Source of the DNA: Chitiniphilus purpureus
Lineage (GTDB): Bacteria; Pseudomonadota; Gammaproteobacteria; Burkholderiales; Chitinibacteraceae
Direction: 5' to 3'
DNA length: 64,000 nt
Assembly: GCF_025642115.1 (NCBI RefSeq)
Contig: NZ_CP106753.1
Coordinates: 3,185,501 to 3,249,500, forward strand
In this document: positions 55,798 through 64,000 of the stretch, piece by piece
Layout: every line of letters begins with the position of its first letter
Numbering within the stretch: position 1 is the first letter of the stretch
Program-made: the position numbers and the translations under genes
The notes under the pieces: generated by a model
Database searches by the model: none
Seen by the model: the letters and a program-made list of their open reading frames with translations, nothing else
Told to the model about the DNA's origin: nothing

Positions 55798-56835
55798 ATG
55801 CGCTATCGCCTGCTGCCCGCCTCTGACCTGACCGTTTCGGCCATATGCCTGGGCACCATGACCTTTGGCGAGCAGAACAGCACGGCCGAGGCGCACGCAC
55901 AGCTGGATCGCGCGCTGGCGGCAGGCGTGAATTTCATCGACACCGCCGAGATGTACCCGGTACCGGCGCGCGCCGAGACGCAGGGCCGCACCGAAGCCAT
56001 TCTCGGTGACTGGCTGGTGCGGCAGCCGCGCGACCGGGTGGTCGTGGCATCCAAGGTCGCCGGGCCGCAGCGCGGCATGGCCTGGATGCGCGGCGGCCCC
56101 CAGTACACCGCCGATCAGATCGTCGCCGCGTGCGACGCCTCGCTGTCGCGATTGCGCACCGACTACATCGACCTATACCAGTTGCATTGGCCGGCACGGC
56201 ATGTGCCGATGTTCGGAGAGACCGACTTCGATCCGGCCAAGGAGCCCACCGAAGTGCCTTCGGTGTACGTGCAGCTCGAGGCCCTCGACCAACTGGTGCG
56301 GGCCGGCAAGGTGCGCTACGTGGGTCTGTCCAACGAAACCCCCTGGGGGGTGATGGAATTCCTGCGTCTGGCACGCGAGCACGGGCTACCGCGGCCGATC
56401 AGCATCCAGAACGTCTGCAACCTGCTGCACCGCGGCTTCGAGCACGGGCTGACCGAAGTATGCCACCGCGAGGACGTGGGCCTGCTGGCCTACAGCCCGC
56501 TGGCATTCGGACTGCTCAGTGCCAAGTACCAGGATGACCCCGGCGCCGACGGACGGATGACCCGTTTCCCCGAATTCGGCGCCCGTTACCGCAAACCCCA
56601 TGTGCAGTCGGCGATTGCCGACTATGCGCGCCTGGCGCGCGAGCACGGGCTCAGCCCTGCGCAGCTGGCGCTTTGCTGGCTGATGCAGCGCTGGTATGTG
56701 AGCAGCACCATCATCGGTGCGACCACTGCAGCACAGCTGGAGGAAAACCTGGGTTGCCTCGACCTCCCCCTCGATCCCGCGCTGCTGGCAGCGATCGAAG
56801 CCATCCACCTACGCTGCCCCAACCCCGCGCTCTAG
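55798..56835 (+). CDS. tas: Tas-like aldo/keto reductase
   Basis: 345 residues, very similar in pattern to E. coli Tas: GLGTMTFGEQNS-like LGTMTFGEQNSTAEAHAQLD at 19-38, DTAEMYPVPARAETQGRTE, and NETPWGVMEFLRL. The catalytic residues of the AKR fold (Asp, Tyr, Lys, His) appear in FIDTAEMYP, ASKV and LYQLHWP. The substrate is unknown; in E. coli tas overexpression affects tyrosine metabolism. NADPH-dependent. Confidence 0.93.
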   Translation: MRYRLLPASDLTVSAICLGTMTFGEQNSTAEAHAQLDRALAAGVNFIDTAEMYPVPARAETQGRTEAILGDWLVRQPRDRVVVASKVAGPQRGMAWMRGGPQYTADQIVAACDASLSRLRTDYIDLYQLHWPARHVPMFGETDFDPAKEPTEVPSVYVQLEALDQLVRAGKVRYVGLSNETPWGVMEFLRLAREHGLPRPISIQNVCNLLHRGFEHGLTEVCHREDVGLLAYSPLAFGLLSAKYQDDPGADGRMTRFPEFGARYRKPHVQSAIADYARLAREHGLSPAQLALCWLMQRWYVSSTIIGATTAAQLEENLGCLDLPLDPALLAAIEAIHLRCPNPAL

Positions 56836-57005
56836 CCGCGACCCGGGCCGCGGCTGCCCAGGGCGGCGGCGTGACCCATAGTCAGGATTGGCGTACCGAC
56901 CCACCGTACAGGGGCCGGATACGACAGTTGGTCGCCACTTTTTGAGCATGATCGCAATCATGGCTTACAACTTGGGCCGATTTCGACCCCGCCATTAGCC
57001 CCCCC

Positions 57006-58514
57006 ATGAACGAGCGCCCGTTTCTCGACACCCAGCGTATCGCCATCCTGGAGAACAACGCCCACCTGTATCCAAGGCTGACCGAGCTGAAGACACTGCT
57101 GGTGGCCGCCGCCGGGTACAGCGGCCTGCTGCTGGTGCTTGCCCTGGGATGCTTGCTTGCCAAGACCGGGCTGCAGGATGGGCGCCTGATGCTGCTGGCA
57201 GGTGGTCTGGGATTGGGATTGGGCGGCAGCTACCTGATGCTGAGTTGCCTGATGCAGGCGGACGGCAGGCCCGAGGGGCGCAGCCTGCAGCCGGCCGAGG
57301 CGCTCGCGCTGTTCCGTATGCTGAGCAAGCTGCAGCGCCAGCTCAAGGTTGCGCCGCTCGACGCTGTGCTGGTGGACGAGCGCTTCGCGGTCGAGCTGGT
57401 CGAGGTTGCGCGCTTTGGCCTGCTCGGCGGGGTACGCCGCTACCTGGTCGTCGGGTTGCCCATGCTGCTCGCACTGTCTTCATCGGAGCTGGGGGCGCTG
57501 GTCGTTGAGGAATACGGCCGGCTGCACGGCGGCCGCCCTGGCTGGCGCGGCTGGCTTTACCGCATGCGCCGCCGCTGGGGCGCGTGGTATCCGGCGCTGC
57601 AGGAAGACACCGGTACGCTGGCCGGATGGGTGCAGCGCTTCTATCTGTGGTACATCCCCCGCTTTCTGATGCATACGCTCGCGCTGGCACGGCGGCAGGA
57701 ACGCGCGGCCACGCAGCTGGCGGCCCAGGTCATCGGCGCCCAGGCCACGGCGACGGCGGCCGTCAAGACCAGGCTGTTCGGCCGTTTCTTTGACGATCAC
57801 TACTGGCAGAACTATTGGCGGTTTGCCGATAGCCAGACCAGTCCGCCGTTCGGCCCCTACGCTGGACTGCACGAGGGCTTCCAGCAGGGAGAACGCCTGT
57901 GGCGATCCAGCCGCTGGTTCAAGGAGGTGCTGGCCGAACAACCGCCGCACGACGATCCCCGCCCCAGCCTCAAGGAAAAGCTCGACCTCCTGGTCCAGGT
58001 GGCGCGGCCGGCCGCCTGGCCTGCGCAAAGTGCCGGTGAAAAGTGGCTCGGTGTCACGCTGGGCAAGCTGGTGGCAGAGTTCGATCGCGAATGGCTCGCG
58101 ATCAACAACCAGAACTGGAAGGCGCGCTACCGCGCGGTGCAGCAGGAGGACACCGAATTGGCCATGCTGCGCATGCAAAGCCCGGACAGCCTGGACGACC
58201 TGCAGCTGTGGCGCCTGGCGCAACTGAGCCATGCCCGCGTCGGCGCAACACAGGCCCGCCCGCTGCTGGAACGGGTGCTCACCCGCGACCCGCAGCATGC
58301 CCAGGCCCGCTACCTGCTGGCGTCGCTGCTGCTCGACGCCGGGGACGAACGCGGGCTGGGCTGCATGGAACAGGCAATGAAGCTTGACCAGCAACTGGTC
58401 GATGAAGGCCTGCTGCACTGCCAACGCTACCTGCAACGGCACAGCCGCCTGCAGGATTTCGAAGCACTCTGGTCGCGTCTGGCAAGCCACCATCGCCGCG
58501 CCAGCATGGCATAG
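57006..58514 (+). CDS. Degenerate M48-like membrane protein with C-terminal TPRs (pseudo-protease)
   Basis: 502 residues: two membrane segments (31-52 and 60-80), a domain that follows the M48 metallopeptidase pattern, then helical repeats to the end (LLERVLTRDPQHAQARYLLASL). Related proteins read L-S-x-x-E-x-x-A-V-L-x-HEYGH; here it is LSSSELGALVVEEYGRL, so both HExxH histidines (168 and 172) are Glu and Arg. The distal E-x-x-A-D signature is ERAAT. The frame is open and otherwise well kept, so the loss is not recent decay. It probably binds rather than cuts proteins at the membrane. No partner gene is adjacent. Confidence 0.85.
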   Translation: MNERPFLDTQRIAILENNAHLYPRLTELKTLLVAAAGYSGLLLVLALGCLLAKTGLQDGRLMLLAGGLGLGLGGSYLMLSCLMQADGRPEGRSLQPAEALALFRMLSKLQRQLKVAPLDAVLVDERFAVELVEVARFGLLGGVRRYLVVGLPMLLALSSSELGALVVEEYGRLHGGRPGWRGWLYRMRRRWGAWYPALQEDTGTLAGWVQRFYLWYIPRFLMHTLALARRQERAATQLAAQVIGAQATATAAVKTRLFGRFFDDHYWQNYWRFADSQTSPPFGPYAGLHEGFQQGERLWRSSRWFKEVLAEQPPHDDPRPSLKEKLDLLVQVARPAAWPAQSAGEKWLGVTLGKLVAEFDREWLAINNQNWKARYRAVQQEDTELAMLRMQSPDSLDDLQLWRLAQLSHARVGATQARPLLERVLTRDPQHAQARYLLASLLLDAGDERGLGCMEQAMKLDQQLVDEGLLHCQRYLQRHSRLQDFEALWSRLASHHRRASMA

Positions 58515-58884
58515 CCGGCCCCGCCAACACCGGCCACGCACTGGCAGACGCCGCCCGTCCCGGGCAGCGCCACGCCAATGTCCGGGCAGCAGCCGGCCCT
58601 CGTGCACGAAGTGGGCAGGACTGCGTTTTGCACGCTGCGGCACGCGCCCGTCCCGCCCGTATACCCCGGGAACCCCCACCCGCTTTCCGGACCGATGAAA
58701 TGATGCGCTGGCGCATCAAACGCGATTACGTATAATGCGAGGACTTCAAGCGATCCGATGCAATGTCCCGGCCCGTCCGGCATGTGATCGCCAGCCATAT
58801 CGTTTCCAGTCCGTACCTGTATTGTTACCCGCCTGCTCGACTGGTGCCCGCTTCAGGGATCGCGGCGGTCTTCACGGAAGATCT
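58515..58884 (+). promoter_or_regulatory. Intergenic region with the rhlE promoter, a perfect palindrome and a long leader
   Basis: A perfect TATAAT lies at 58731-58736, so transcription should start near 58743 and leave a leader of about 140 bases before the helicase ATG. At 58701-58718 the sequence is a perfect inverted repeat with arms TGATGCGC and GCGCATCA around TG. It covers the place of the -35 (58708-58713 at 17-bp spacing), which is otherwise weak. A repressor or activator site is the natural reading. No gene is supportable in the stretch. Confidence 0.55.
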
Positions 58885-60480
58885 ATGTCTTTTGCTTCTC
58901 TCGGTTTGAGCGAATCGCTCGTACGCGCCGTTACCGAACTCGGTTACACCGAACCCACTCCGATCCAGACCCAGGCGATTCCCGCCATCCTTTCCGGCGG
59001 CGACCTGATGGCCGGCGCCCAGACCGGCACCGGCAAGACCGCGGGCTTCACCCTGCCCATCCTGCAGCGCCTGTCCGAGCATCCGCGCGAAGGCAGCACC
59101 AAGGTGCGCGCGCTGATCCTGACCCCGACCCGCGAGCTGGCTGCCCAGGTTGAGGAATCGGTCCGCAACTATGGCAAGCATGTGAAGCTCAAGTCGGTGG
59201 TGATCTTTGGCGGGGTCGCCATCAATCCACAGATCGAAAAGCTCAAGAAACGGATCGATGTGCTGGTCGCCACGCCGGGTCGCCTGCTCGACCATGCCAA
59301 CCAGGGCACCGTCGACCTTTCCGGGGTGGAGATCCTGGTGCTGGATGAAGCCGACCGCATGCTCGACATGGGCTTTATCCACGACATCAAGAAAGTGCTG
59401 GCGCTGTTGCCCGCAAAACGCCAGAACCTGCTGTTCTCGGCCACTTTCTCCGACGAGATCAAGGCGCTGGCGGACAAGCTGCTCGACAACCCCGCCCTGA
59501 TCGAAGTCGCGCGCCGCAATGCCACGGCGGATACCATCGCGCAGAAGGTGCACCCGGTCGACCGCGACAAGAAGCGCCAGCTGCTCACCCACCTGATCAA
59601 GCAACATAACTGGTTCCAGGTGCTGGTCTTCACCCGCACCAAGCACGGCGCCAACCGGCTGGCCGAGCAATTGGTCAAGGACGACATCTCCGCCCTGGCG
59701 ATCCACGGCAACAAGAGCCAGGGCGCACGCACCCGCGCCCTGTCCGAATTCAAGGCCGGTACCCTGCAGGTGCTGGTGGCCACCGATATCGCCGCGCGCG
59801 GCATCGACATCGACGAACTGCCGCACGTGGTCAACTACGAGCTGCCGCACGTGCCCGAGGACTATGTACACCGGATCGGACGCACCGGCCGGGCGGGCGC
59901 GGAGGGCGAAGCCATCTCGCTCGTCTGCGTGGATGAACTCAAGTTGCTGGCCGACATCGAAAAGCTGATCAAGCGCGAACTGCCCAAGGCCGTGATCGAA
60001 GGATTCGAACCCGATCCGGACGCCAAGCCCGAACCGATCCAGCAACGCAGTGGTCAACGCCCGCAACGCAGCGGGCAAGGGCGCCAGGGTGGCGGCGAGG
60101 GCCGTCGCACCCCGGCACCGCAGCCGCAGCAACAGCAGGCACAGGCGCAGCGCGGTGAACGGGCGCAGGAAGGACCGGCACGCGGGCAGCAGCCGCGTCA
60201 GAAACAGCGCCAGGCCCAGCAGCAGCAACAACAAGGCCAGCAGAACCGTGGTGGTCAGCAACAGCAGACCGGGCGCAAACAACAGCAGCAGCAACAGCAG
60301 CAGAACGCCGGTGGCAAGGGCAAGGGCAATCGCCCTGCCAACCCGGCCCGCAGCGGCAATGTCGACCGGCGCGACAGCGACAGCTCGGTCTGGGATGAGC
60401 GCCAGCCCACCAGCAACGAGAATACGCCGGTGGCAGCGCTGTTCTCGGTGCCGCGCCGCCCCACCGGCCGTCATCACTGA
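58885..60480 (+). CDS. rhlE: RhlE-type DEAD-box RNA helicase with a glutamine-rich tail
   Basis: 531 residues from the ATG reading [16 protein letters not shown]. The Q motif [14 protein letters not shown], motif I AQTGTGKT, Ia PTRELAAQ, Ib [48 protein letters not shown] and [12 protein letters not shown] are all present. From about residue 385 the protein is Arg/Gly/Gln-rich and low in complexity, with runs of up to eight Gln, ending in [16 protein letters not shown]. RhlE-type helicases act in ribosome assembly and RNA turnover. The long leader recalls cold-shock-regulated helicase genes, but no cold-box was identified. Confidence 0.94.
   Translation: MSFASLGLSESLVRAVTELGYTEPTPIQTQAIPAILSGGDLMAGAQTGTGKTAGFTLPILQRLSEHPREGSTKVRALILTPTRELAAQVEESVRNYGKHVKLKSVVIFGGVAINPQIEKLKKRIDVLVATPGRLLDHANQGTVDLSGVEILVLDEADRMLDMGFIHDIKKVLALLPAKRQNLLFSATFSDEIKALADKLLDNPALIEVARRNATADTIAQKVHPVDRDKKRQLLTHLIKQHNWFQVLVFTRTKHGANRLAEQLVKDDISALAIHGNKSQGARTRALSEFKAGTLQVLVATDIAARGIDIDELPHVVNYELPHVPEDYVHRIGRTGRAGAEGEAISLVCVDELKLLADIEKLIKRELPKAVIEGFEPDPDAKPEPIQQRSGQRPQRSGQGRQGGGEGRRTPAPQPQQQQAQAQRGERAQEGPARGQQPRQKQRQAQQQQQQGQQNRGGQQQQTGRKQQQQQQQQNAGGKGKGNRPANPARSGNVDRRDSDSSVWDERQPTSNENTPVAALFSVPRRPTGRHH
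60118..60308 (+). repeat. CAG/CAA-rich low-complexity DNA encoding the helicase poly-Gln tail
   Basis: Repeated CAG and CAA codons with CGC and GGC between them. Prone to slippage; Gln/Arg-rich tails on such helicases often drive RNA-dependent condensates. Confidence 0.85.
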
Positions 60481-60557
60481 ACGAGGGGGCTTTGCCCCCG
60501 GTGCGGCGCCGCTGCGTGCGGTGCCCATCTGAACAGCCGGAGGCCTGCCCCACAGCC

Positions 60558-61037
60558 ATGCGTTTCGAACACCTGATCCAGATCAACGAGGAAGGCAACC
60601 CGTTGGCCATCGCGCTGACGGCGGACCAGCTCTGGCAAGGGCTGGTCCATCGTGCCCGTTCGCCGCAGGATTTCATGGAGCAGGTCGAGTCCGTGCGCAT
60701 CCTGCACCAGGAGGATGGCTATTTCGAGCGCGAGATGCTGCTGGGCCGGCTGCGCGTTGTCGACCATGTGACGCTGACACCTGGCCGGCGCGTGCACTAT
60801 GACACGCAGCCCAGTGACGAGCACGGTGGTGGGTCGCTGACGCTGACCATCGAGGAGCCCCAGCCGGGCGCGTTGTTCCTGCGGGTGGTCTACGAGACCC
60901 CGCTGACACAGACACCCGGCATGGGCGAGCAGGACGACGGCTACTACATCGATTATGTGAAAGCGGCCTATCGGCAGAACGATATCGATACCGTGCGCCG
61001 CATCCGCCAGCTCGCGCACGCCGGTCTGCTTGGCTGA
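60558..61037 (+). CDS. DUF1857 / AtaL-like SRPBCC-fold protein
   Basis: 159 residues from the ATG reading MRFEHLIQINEEGNPLA. The sequence follows the DUF1857 pattern: LTADQLWQGLVHRARSPQDF, then FEREMLLG and VTLTPGRRVHYDTQP. Members share the SRPBCC (Bet v1) fold that holds hydrophobic ligands; no enzyme activity is known for the bacterial ones. No signal peptide. The assignment is moderate. Confidence 0.78.
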   Translation: MRFEHLIQINEEGNPLAIALTADQLWQGLVHRARSPQDFMEQVESVRILHQEDGYFEREMLLGRLRVVDHVTLTPGRRVHYDTQPSDEHGGGSLTLTIEEPQPGALFLRVVYETPLTQTPGMGEQDDGYYIDYVKAAYRQNDIDTVRRIRQLAHAGLLG

Positions 61038-61225
61038 GAAGCCACGCAAGCCCCTTCCTACATCACCATCCGGGGCCGCCTACATGCGTTTGCGCCACCC
61101 ACTGCTGGTGTGCGCATAATGTTGCACGATCGCCACCGTTTACCCCTATTCCCGGCAAAATTTCCGCAAACTCCGGCAGAACTGCGTTTTAGAGTAAGAA
61201 CACGATAACGCCAAGGAGCCTTGCC

Positions 61226-61381
61226 ATGCTGCACTACGCCATCGTCTTTCTGATCATCGCCTTGATTGCCGGGGTGCTGGGTTTCGGCGGCGTCGCCGGT
61301 ACTGCGGCCTGGATCGCCAAGGTGCTGTTCGTGGTCTTCCTGGTGCTGTTCGTGGTGTCGTTGATCCGACGCAATTCATGA
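61226..61381 (+). CDS. DUF1328 small membrane protein (YtjA-like)
   Basis: 51 residues: [20 protein letters not shown], a [12 protein letters not shown] turn, and a second hydrophobic helix ending SLIRRNS. Two membrane helices. AAGGAG lies eight bases upstream. The family is common in proteobacteria, and some members respond to stress. It ends just before a strong terminator. Confidence 0.93.
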   Translation: MLHYAIVFLIIALIAGVLGFGGVAGTAAWIAKVLFVVFLVLFVVSLIRRNS

Positions 61382-61395
61382 CGCACCATACCGCG

Positions 61396-61435
61396 CCATA
61401 GCAAAACAGCCGCAGATGCGGCTGTTTTGCTATGG
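61396..61435. terminator. Strong bidirectional terminator
   Basis: Perfect inverted repeat with 19-bp arms (CCATAGCAAAACAGCCGCA and its complement) and a 2-base loop, ending in T-runs on both strands. It lies after the DUF1328 gene and 84 bp before the convergent efp stop. Confidence 0.95.
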
Positions 61436-61519
61436 AACGCCCGATCACGCCCCGGTGCTGCAGCAGGGCGGCAATACGCCCTGCCCTTGCAGGCCCGGTG
61501 CGGCGCAGCCCACGTGGCG

Positions 61520-62086
61520 TTATGCCGCGCGCCGCTTGAATTCGCTGGTGCGCGTATCGATCTCGATCCGATCGCCGATTTCGATGAAGGCGGCGACCTG
61601 GACCTGGGTGTCGGTTCCCTTGAGCTTGGCAGGCTTCATCACCTTGCCGGACGTATCGCCACGCACGGCAGGCTCGGTGTATTCCACTTCGCGCACGATG
61701 GTGGTCGGCAGTTCCACCGAGATGGCCTTGCCTTCGTAGAAAGTCACTTCACAGACATCTTCCATGCCGTCGACGATGAAGGCCACGGTATCGCCCACGT
61801 TGCCGGCTTCGATTTCGTACTGGTTGTACTCGGCGTCCATGAACACATACATCGGGTCGGCGAAGTAGGAGTAGGTGCATTCGCGCTTTTCGAGCACCAC
61901 CACGTCGAACTTGTCGTCCGCCTTGTAGACCGCTTCCGAGGCCGCGTCGGTCAGCAGGTTCTTCATCTTCATCTTGACGACCGCGGCATTGCGGCCGGAC
62001 TTGTTGTACTCGGCCTTCTGGACCACGAGCGGCTGGCCGTCGACCAGAATGACGTTGCCCGAACGGAGTTCTTGAGCAGTTTTCAT
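61520..62086 (-). CDS. efp: Elongation factor P with rhamnosylation-type Arg32
   Basis: 188 residues from the ATG reading [11 protein letters not shown]. Three-domain EF-P. The tip loop is KSGRNAA with Arg at position 32, the EarP-modified type, rather than the Lys of the EpmA type. EF-P relieves ribosome stalling at polyproline stretches, which matter here because several neighbours (FliH, the subtilase linkers, PldA) are Pro-rich. The earP gene is directly upstream in the same direction (40 bp). dTDP-rhamnose synthesis genes are not in the window. Confidence 0.98.
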   Translation of the reverse strand: MKTAQELRSGNVILVDGQPLVVQKAEYNKSGRNAAVVKMKMKNLLTDAASEAVYKADDKFDVVVLEKRECTYSYFADPMYVFMDAEYNQYEIEAGNVGDTVAFIVDGMEDVCEVTFYEGKAISVELPTTIVREVEYTEPAVRGDTSGKVMKPAKLKGTDTQVQVAAFIEIGDRIEIDTRTSEFKRRAA

Positions 62087-62126
62087 GAGCGTTCCCGTTA
62101 CTGCGATTGAAAAATAGAAAAACTCG

Positions 62127-63260
62127 TCATTGTAGCCTGGAGCGCGCAAAACTGACCAGATTCGCCGCCAGTTCGCCACTGTGGACAAGCTGTGCGCCCC
62201 AGCGCAGGGCGTGCACGTTCCAGCTTGGCAGCAGCGGCAGCAATGCGGCCGCATCCAGGTTTCCTGCACCGTTCCAGGCACGCCAGCAGGCGGCAAGCAC
62301 GGCGGCTTCGCCGGCCGGCCACTGTGCCAGATAACGCGCGAGAAACGCATCGAGCTTGATGTGATGCGCCCCCGCCTCCTGCGGATAGATCTGCCACACG
62401 AACGGTCGCTGAGCCCACTGTGCCCGCACGAAGCTGTCCTCACCGCGTACGAAATTCAGATCGCAACTCCATAGCAGCAGATCGTATTCGGACTGTGGCA
62501 GGAACGGGATGCCCTGCACCGTCAGCGTGCCCGAGGTATGCCGCTCGCCGACGCGGAGCGCAGGTATGCCAAGCGCCTGCGACAGCGCCGGCACCACCTT
62601 GCCCGGCGGCACCAGCACCTGCACCGGGCTGGTGCTGCGGCGCCATGTCTCGACCAGGGGCTGCAGCGGCGGCTGTTCATAGGCAAACAACGACACCCGC
62701 AACGCGCCAGGTAGCGGGGGGACCTTGAGCCGGCCCGCCAGCCAGGCCCGGGCGTCTGCCTCACGCCACGCATCACGCCGCGCCATCAGGTCCGCCTCCC
62801 GCAAGAGGCCGCCGGTATCGGGCGTGAAACCGGGGAAGAAGAAATACTTGGTGATACCGCCGCCTTGCGGCGAAGCCAACCCGTGACAACCGGCCACCCA
62901 ATCCTCGGCGGACAGGTATTCGAGATTGATCCACAACGGCGCAGGGGTGGCACCCCGCAGCGCCCGCTGCCAGGCATCAGGCAAGGTGCAGGCAAAGGCC
63001 TCGACCGCCACGGCGCCCGGCTGCCAGTCCGGCGGCGGTGTGTCGGCCCAGCGATGCACCTGCACGCCCTCCAGTTCCTGGCAACTACGCTCCGGCCGCA
63101 GCGTCGGGCAAAGCGGGGCAAAACAAGCGAGATCGTCCACCCACAGGCGCACAGCGATGCCATGTTCATGGGTGAGTGCGCGGGCCAGACGCCAGCACAC
63201 GCCGATATCGCCGTAATTGTCGACGACCCGGCAAAAGAGATCCCATATTGGCAATGTCAT
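62127..63260 (-). CDS. earP: EarP, EF-P arginine rhamnosyltransferase
   Basis: 377 residues, the EarP length. The N-terminal motif is [20 protein letters not shown], with Asp14 and Asp18 in the positions of the conserved Asp13 and Asp17 of Pseudomonas EarP. The C-terminal nucleotide-sugar site has [19 protein letters not shown]. It adds rhamnose from dTDP-L-rhamnose to Arg32 of EF-P, which is encoded immediately downstream, so enzyme and substrate are co-transcribed. EarP is a GT-B-fold inverting enzyme. Confidence 0.97.
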   Translation of the reverse strand: MTLPIWDLFCRVVDNYGDIGVCWRLARALTHEHGIAVRLWVDDLACFAPLCPTLRPERSCQELEGVQVHRWADTPPPDWQPGAVAVEAFACTLPDAWQRALRGATPAPLWINLEYLSAEDWVAGCHGLASPQGGGITKYFFFPGFTPDTGGLLREADLMARRDAWREADARAWLAGRLKVPPLPGALRVSLFAYEQPPLQPLVETWRRSTSPVQVLVPPGKVVPALSQALGIPALRVGERHTSGTLTVQGIPFLPQSEYDLLLWSCDLNFVRGEDSFVRAQWAQRPFVWQIYPQEAGAHHIKLDAFLARYLAQWPAGEAAVLAACWRAWNGAGNLDAAALLPLLPSWNVHALRWGAQLVHSGELAANLVSFARSRLQ

Positions 63261-63624
63261 TTCGTCGCGCTTCCCTTACGAAGCACTTGTCCATGAAAAA
63301 CCGCGGATTGTTGCACTAGCTCGGCAACCGTTGGTCTGCAAAGGGTATTTTCACAACTCATTTTGTTGCGCCGGCCATTAATCAGAAAGCCATTTGTATG
63401 TTGATTTATAAACAGAAAACTCGATTCAGAGCCCCGACAGGAACCGACTTTAGTACAGCTTATTTTTAACACTACCGCTCATCCGAATCCCTTGACTTGC
63501 CTCTCACTTTATTTGCTCAACTCCCTTAGTATTTGCGCTGCCGGTAAGCACCGCGGTAAGAAGGTGCGTCGGCGAATGCATATAACGGACCATTTTGAAT
63601 ACTACTTGAAAGGAGTGTCACCCT
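63261..63624. other. AT-richer divergent control region
   Basis: About 360 bp between earP and the last gene, clearly lower in GC than the rest (for example around 63340-63480). A leftward 71-codon frame is present but shows no coding character. TTGACT at 63492-63497 could be a -35, without a convincing -10. A ribosome site AAAGGAG ends nine bases before the next ATG. No other feature can be supported. Confidence 0.4.
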
Positions 63625-64000
63625 ATGCACGTCAAGTTGAAATTGGCTGCTGCTGCAATTGCGTTGATGGCCGCTGGTGCCCAAGCCACGGTGTTTGAGT
63701 GGGATGATCACGATATCCTGGAAACGCAAACGGTGAAGTACGGCAAGGTCCACAGCGGCCAAGCGTTCGAAGACTTCTTCACCTTCGAACTCGACGATCC
63801 GTCCCACCTGTGGACCGCTGCGGTTTCGGCCAACCTGATCAACCGTTTCCGCGTCGAACAAGGTTCGGTCGAACTGTTCGCCGGCACCTATGGCGACAAC
63901 GTGGCCGATGTGTCGCTGGGCGCCTATGCCTTTGACGGCAGCACCGGCAGCACCGACCATCAATTCAGCAACCTGGCAGCAGGCGACTACTACTACAAGG
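63625..64000 (+). CDS. Secreted protein of FxDxF (PEP-CTERM-associated) type, partial
   Basis: 125 residues are visible; the gene runs off the right edge. A signal peptide (MHVKLKLAAAAIALMAAGAQA) leads to FEWDDHD and the FxDxF motif in FEDFFTFELDD. A repeated beta pattern with many Gly and Asp follows (VELFAGTYGDNVADVSLGAY). Betaproteobacterial FxDxF proteins usually end in a PEP-CTERM sorting tail for exosortase and are linked to extracellular matrix. The tail cannot be seen here, so the type is likely but not proved. Strong ribosome site. Confidence 0.8.
   Translation, partial: MHVKLKLAAAAIALMAAGAQATVFEWDDHDILETQTVKYGKVHSGQAFEDFFTFELDDPSHLWTAAVSANLINRFRVEQGSVELFAGTYGDNVADVSLGAYAFDGSTGSTDHQFSNLAAGDYYYK

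Noticed and set aside
63257..63472. 71-codon leftward frame in the AT-richer region upstream of earP
   Set aside because: No ribosome site, no family resemblance, and it lies in what should be the control region of two divergent genes.

Overview
The window is about 64 kb of GC-rich chromosome from a motile, Gram-negative betaproteobacterium. A chitin-associated member of the Neisseriales is the best guess. The support is indirect: EF-P carries Arg32 and sits beside the rhamnosyltransferase EarP; a secreted subtilase carries two chitin-binding-type modules; the last gene looks like an FxDxF-type PEP-CTERM protein; and gene content throughout is betaproteobacterial. I see no tRNA, rRNA, insertion sequence, prophage or CRISPR array, so this looks like ordinary core chromosome with a few unusual genes.

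Layout. (1) 1-10.2 kb: part of a type VI secretion locus. tagX-like peptidase, tssM, tagF, tssB and tssC read leftward (tssC runs off the window), and tssJ-tssK-tssL-tssE read rightward from a shared control region near 7.0 kb. Hcp, VgrG, ClpV, TssA, TssF and TssG are not here. (2) 10.4-25.6 kb: housekeeping and metabolic genes: slyD, a peroxiredoxin-fold protein lacking its peroxidatic Cys, roxA, trhP, fadH, a subtilase next to a lone I9-like lipoprotein, a sulfite/nitrite reductase with its DUF934 partner, pepN and a GNAT acetyltransferase. (3) 25.6-43.9 kb: a flagellar and chemotaxis superlocus. Leftward run flrB-like kinase, hsbA-like STAS, hsbR-like phosphatase/kinase, a receiver-less cheB, flrC-like regulator, then fliE-F-G-H-I-J behind a clear sigma-54 promoter. 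Rightward run two cheV genes, cheY, cheZ, cheA and an EAL-HDOD gene, ending at a strong terminator.

(4) 43.9-56.8 kb: a lipoprotein, msrB, an overlapping pldA / hydrolase / TPR-glycosyltransferase operon, ggt, a PatZ-like acetyltransferase, ppa, a small secreted protein, a TraB/GumN protein and a Tas-like aldo-keto reductase. (5) 56.8-64 kb: a degenerate M48-like membrane protein with TPRs, an RhlE-type helicase with a glutamine-rich tail and a long leader, a DUF1857-like protein, a 51-residue DUF1328 protein, efp with earP, and the start of the FxDxF-type gene.

The most system-like feature is the flagellar regulatory block. The FlrB/FlrC two-component pair is split by a partner-switching pair (HsbA/HsbR) and a CheB catalytic domain without receiver, all upstream of a sigma-54 promoter that FlrC should activate. 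Other points deserving a look are the Cys-less peroxiredoxin (Gly at the Cys45 position), the stand-alone subtilase propeptide-like lipoprotein, the pseudo-protease with both HExxH histidines lost, and several palindromes lying on promoters.
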